This document shows positions 60,988 through 64,000 of a DNA stretch of 64,000 nucleotides, piece by piece (positions within the stretch are counted from its first letter, which is position 1; each line of letters opens with the position of its first letter). Where the stretch lies: the NCBI GenBank assembly GCA_033782935.1, contig JAWQEG010000292.1, positions 554,001 to 618,000 on the forward strand, in the 5' to 3' direction. The notes under the pieces were generated by a model that saw only the letters and a list, made by a program, of their open reading frames with translations, made no database searches and was not told the DNA's origin. Source of the DNA: Petrolisthes cinctipes (taxonomy: Eukaryota > Arthropoda > Malacostraca > Decapoda > Porcellanidae). The position numbers and the translations under genes are program-made.

Positions 60988-61841
60988 TGTACATGCCTAC
61001 TCCGTGTTAGAGTATTTTCAAAATACAGGCCAAAAACATACTGAAAATCGATCTTTTAGGTGCCCAAAAGTCGATATGTGCATGCATCTTTTGTACCCGT
61101 TTATATCTCAAATTCTGGCCCTAAACACCCGAAAATTCGATATTTTGGGGTCCCAGAAGCGATCTGTACATGCCTACTCCGTGTTAGAGTATTTTCAAAA
61201 TACATGCTCAAAACATACTGAAAATCGATCTTTTAGGTGCACAAAAGTAGATATGTGCATGCATCTTCATTACCCGTTTATATCTCAAATTCAGGCTCAA
61301 AACACCCGAAAATTCAATATTTTGGGGTCCCTGAAGCAATCTGTACATGCCTACTCAGTGTTAGAGTATTTTCAAAATACAGGCCCAAAACATGCTGAAA
61401 ATCGATATTTTAGATGCCCAAAGTCAATATGTGCATGTATCTTCTGTACCCGTTTATATCTCAAATTTTTACTCATAACAACCGAAAATTCAATATTTTG
61501 GGGTCCCAGAAGAAATCTGTACATGCCTACTCAGTGTTAGAGTATTTTAAAAATACAGGCCCAAAACATGCTGAAAATCGATATTTTAGATGCCCAAAGT
61601 CAATATGTGCATGTATCTTCTGTACCCGTTTATATCTCAAATTCAGGCTCAAAACACCCGAAAATTCAATACTTTGGGGTCCCAGAAGCAATCTGTACAT
61701 GCCTACACAGTGCTAGAATATTTTCAAAATATAGGCTAAAAACATGCTAAAAATCGACATTTTAGGTGCCAAAAAATCGATATCTCAAATTCAGTCCCAA
61801 AACACCCGAAAATTCGATATTTAGAGATCCCAGAAGGTATC
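60635..61841 (+). repeat. Heptameric unit A-B-A-A'-B'-B'-C
   Basis: Monomers start at 60635, 60812, 60988, 61165, 61342, 61518 and 61694. The B at 60812 ends in ggtatc, typical of C2, and is followed by A at 60988 without a C. From 60988 to about 61.46 kb the sequence matches 57.81-58.28 kb at offset 3,181 bp. The longest open frame of the window (219 codons, 60881-61540) spans this unit because it has no C monomer to close the frame; it is not a gene. Confidence 0.83.
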
Positions 61842-64000
61842 TGTACATGCCTACTCCGTTTTAGAGTATTTTCAAAATACAGGCCAAAAACATAACGAAA
61901 ATCGATCTTTTAGGTGCCCAAAAGTCGATGTGCATGCATCTTCTGTACCCTTTTATATCTCAAATTCTGGCCCTAAACACCCGAAAATTCGATATTTTGG
62001 GGTCCCAGAAGCGATCTGTACATGCCTACTCAATGTTTGAGTATTTTAAAAATTCAGGCCCAAAACATGCTTAAAATCGATATTTTTGGTGCCCAAAGTC
62101 AATATGTGCATGTACCTTCTGTACCCGTTTATATCTCAAATTCAGGCTCAAAACACCCGAAAATTCAATATTTTGGGGTCCCAGAAGCAATCTGTACATG
62201 CCTACTCAGTGCTAGAATATTTTCAAAATATAGGCTTAAAACATGCTAAAAATCGATATTTTAGGTGCCAAAAAGTCGATATCTCAAATTCAGTCCCAAA
62301 ACACCTGAAAATTCGATATTTAGGGGTCCCAGAAGCGATCTGTACATGCCTACTCCGTGTTAGAGTATTTTCAAAATACATGCTCAAAACATACTGAAAA
62401 TCGATCTTTTAGGTGCACAAAAGTCGATATGTGCATGCATCTTCAGTACCCGTTTATATCTCAAATTCAGGCTCAAAACACCCGAAAATTCAATATTTTG
62501 GGGTCCCAGAAGCAATCTGTACATTCTTACTCAGTGTTAGAGTATTTTCAAAATACAGGCCCAAAACATGCTGAAAATCGATATTTTAGATGCCCAAAGT
62601 CAATATGTGCATGTATCTTCTGTACCTGTTTATATCTCAAATTCAGGCTCAAAACACCCGAAAATTCAATATTTTGGGGTCCCAGAAGCAATCTGTACAT
62701 GCCTACTCAGTGCTAGAATATTTTCAAAATATAGGCTAAAAACATGATAAAAATCGATCTTTTAGGTGCCAAAAAGTCGATATCTCAAATTCAGTCCCAA
62801 AACACCCGAAAATTCGATATTTAGGGGTCCCAGAAGCGATCTGTACATGCCTACTCCGTGTTAGAGTATTTTCAAAATACAGGCCCAAAACATGCTGAAA
62901 ATCGATATTTTAGATGCCCAAAGTCAATATGTGCATGTATCTTTTGTACCCGTTTATATCTCAAATTCAGGCTCAAAACACCAGAAAATTCGATATTTTG
63001 GGGTCCCAGAAGCAATCTGTACATGCCTACACAGTGCTAAAATATTTTCAAAATATAGGCCCAAAACATGCTGAAAATCGATATTTTAGATGCCCAAAGT
63101 CAATATGGGCATGTATCTTCTGTACCCGTTTATATCTCAAATTCAGGCTCAAAACACCCGAAAATTCAATATTTTGGGGTCCCAGAAGCAATCTGTACAT
63201 GCCTACACAGTGCTAGAATATTTTCAAAATATAGGCTAAAAACATGCTAAAAATCGATCTTTTAGGTGCCAAAAAGTCGATATCTCAAATTCAGTCTCAA
63301 AACACCCGAAAATTCGATATTTAGGGGTCCCAGAATAGATCTGTACATGCCTACTCCGTGTTAGAGTATTTTCAAAATACAGGCCAAAAACATACTGAAA
63401 ATCGATCTTTTAGGTGCCCAAAAGTCGATATGTGCATGCATCTTCTGTACCCGTTTATATCTCAAATTCTGGCCCTAAACACCCGAAAATTCGATATTTT
63501 GGGGTCCCAGAAGCGATCTGTACATGCCTACTCCGTGTTAGAGTATTTTCAAAATTCAGGCCCAAAACATGCTGAAAATCGATATTTTTGGTGCCCAAAG
63601 TCAATATGTGCATGTATCTTCTGTACCCGTTTATATCTCAAATTCAGGCTCAAAACACCCGAAAATTCAATACTTTGGGTTCCCAGAACTAATCTGTACA
63701 TGCCTACTCAGTGCTAGAATATTTTCAAAATATAGGCTAAAAACATGCTAAAAATCGATCTTTTAGGTGCCAAAAAGTCGATATCTCAAATTCAGTCCCA
63801 AAACACCAAAAAATTCGATATTTAGGGATCCCAGAAGCGATCTGTACATGCCTACTCTGTGTTAGAGTATTTTCAAAATACAGGCCCAAAACATGCTGAA
63901 AATCGATATTTTAGATGCCCAAAGTCAATATGTGCATGTATCTTCTGTACCCGTTTATATCTCAAATTCAGGCTCAAAACACCCGAAAATTCAATACTTT
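60988..64000 (+). repeat. Array zone VIII, heptamer tail and run to the window edge
   Basis: After the heptamer that ends at 61841, units start at 61842, 62341, 62842, 63342 and 63843, the last one cut by the window end. The 61842 unit carries scattered private changes (ccgttttag, cataacgaaaatc, gtcgatgtgcatg with 2 bp lost, caatgtttgag), making it among the most diverged units. From about 62.68 kb the sequence repeats the 52.5-53.8 kb segment. Confidence 0.85.

Larger units (their letters stand above)
1..64000 (+). repeat. Satellite DNA array, 148-177 bp monomers in a 501 bp trimeric HOR
   Basis: Every part of the window aligns to one monomer family, head to tail in one orientation. Each monomer carries a tgtaca start, a ttttcaaaa dyad, an atcgat core, an atctcaaatt block and a gtcccagaagc end. 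No unrelated stretch longer than a few bases interrupts it, and both window edges lie inside monomers, so the array is longer than 64 kb. Nucleosome-sized monomers in HORs are typical of centromeric or pericentromeric satellites in plants and animals; that role is inference. I do not recognise the family. No tRNA, rRNA, transposon end, telomere repeat or real coding region was found, so this entry also covers all stretches without genes. Confidence 0.98.
52485..64000 (+). repeat. 10,191 bp-spaced duplication (52.49-53.8 and 62.68-64.0 kb)
   Basis: The final 1.3 kb repeats the 52.49-53.81 kb segment at 10,191 bp. Shared rare states are aacatgataaaaatcg (near 52550 and 62741), cttttgtaccc, caccagaaaattcg, agtctcaaaac, agaatagatctg and the C3 end. 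The match is still running at the window end, so its right edge is not visible. Confidence 0.85.

Noticed and set aside
60881..61540. 219-codon open frame, the longest in the window, and 154-178 codon frames at 5408, 10887, 15220, 15914 and 57823
   Set aside because: They translate plain satellite monomers. The same peptides recur in dozens of units, break at ordinary monomer variants, use GTG or internal starts, lack any known domain, and exist in overlapping frames. Length tracks the order of A-class monomers, not coding constraint.
1..64000. CRISPR array (regularly spaced repeats)
   Set aside because: The sequence between conserved blocks is itself repeated and homologous in every unit, the period is 148-177 bp, and there are no unique spacers or cas genes.
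1..64000. Coding tandem-repeat protein (a giant gene with about 59-residue repeats)
   Set aside because: B (176 bp) and C (148 bp) monomers shift the frame, and stops occur in each trimer in all frames. No frame stays open for more than about 660 bases.
1..64000. Primate alpha satellite or the Arabidopsis CEN178 family, from the similar monomer length
   Set aside because: No resemblance to either consensus as I know them beyond length and AT content. A genome-wide satellite database search would be needed to name the family.

Overview
This 64 kb window is one uninterrupted satellite-DNA array. It begins and ends inside the array, runs head to tail in a single orientation, and contains nothing I can support as a protein gene, RNA gene, transposon, CRISPR array or single-copy spacer. 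It looks like nuclear heterochromatin of a eukaryote, plausibly a (peri)centromere: monomers are nucleosome-sized (177, 176 and 148 bp), AT-rich (one A monomer counted by hand is about 41% GC), and arranged in higher-order repeats (HORs). I do not recognise the satellite family and cannot name the organism. Class-diagnostic CG to CA/TG changes suggest a lineage with germline CpG methylation (many plants, vertebrates), but this is inference.

The basic unit is a trimer of 501 bp: an A-class monomer (177), a B-class monomer (176) and a C-class monomer (148). The C monomer is a full monomer that lost 29 bp between two atat tetranucleotides. Taking the conserved tgtaca as monomer start, I count about 129 HOR units by hand. 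About 96 are 498-502 bp. The rest are mostly whole-monomer variants: 15 dimers (324-325 bp), 7 tetramers (677-679 bp), one tetramer of 662 bp, two pentamers (824 and 853 bp), one heptamer (1,207 bp) and one lone monomer (177 bp). Five more units (486 or 474 bp) carry internal deletions. Two trimer flavours (A-B-C1 and A'-B-C2) alternate in places, giving a 1,002 bp hexameric super-repeat, strictest at 20.0-28.9 kb.

On top of this lie large, recent segmental duplications, recognised by shared rare variants at fixed spacing: 4,478 bp in tandem (1.09-10.05 kb), an older 1,813 bp pair inside it, 3,005 bp (19.7-25.4 kb), 2,505 bp (23.9-28.9 kb), 5.3-6.0 kb interleaved duplications (30-42 kb), a 2,828 bp block repeated about 2.4 times (42.07-48.87 kb), and a 4,008 bp pair (54.2-61.0 kb). 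Long-range pairs (shifts of 7,981, 10,191, about 24,984 and 26-27 kb) join these zones. Breakpoints that can be bracketed fall in short stretches shared by different monomer classes, leaving chimeric monomers. The picture is an array homogenised by repeated unequal exchange or break repair, not a set of genes working together.

The apparent open frames (up to 219 codons, mostly opening at GTG) are by-products of the repeat. The trimer is 3 x 167 bp, so frames recur at every unit, and none holds a recognisable domain.
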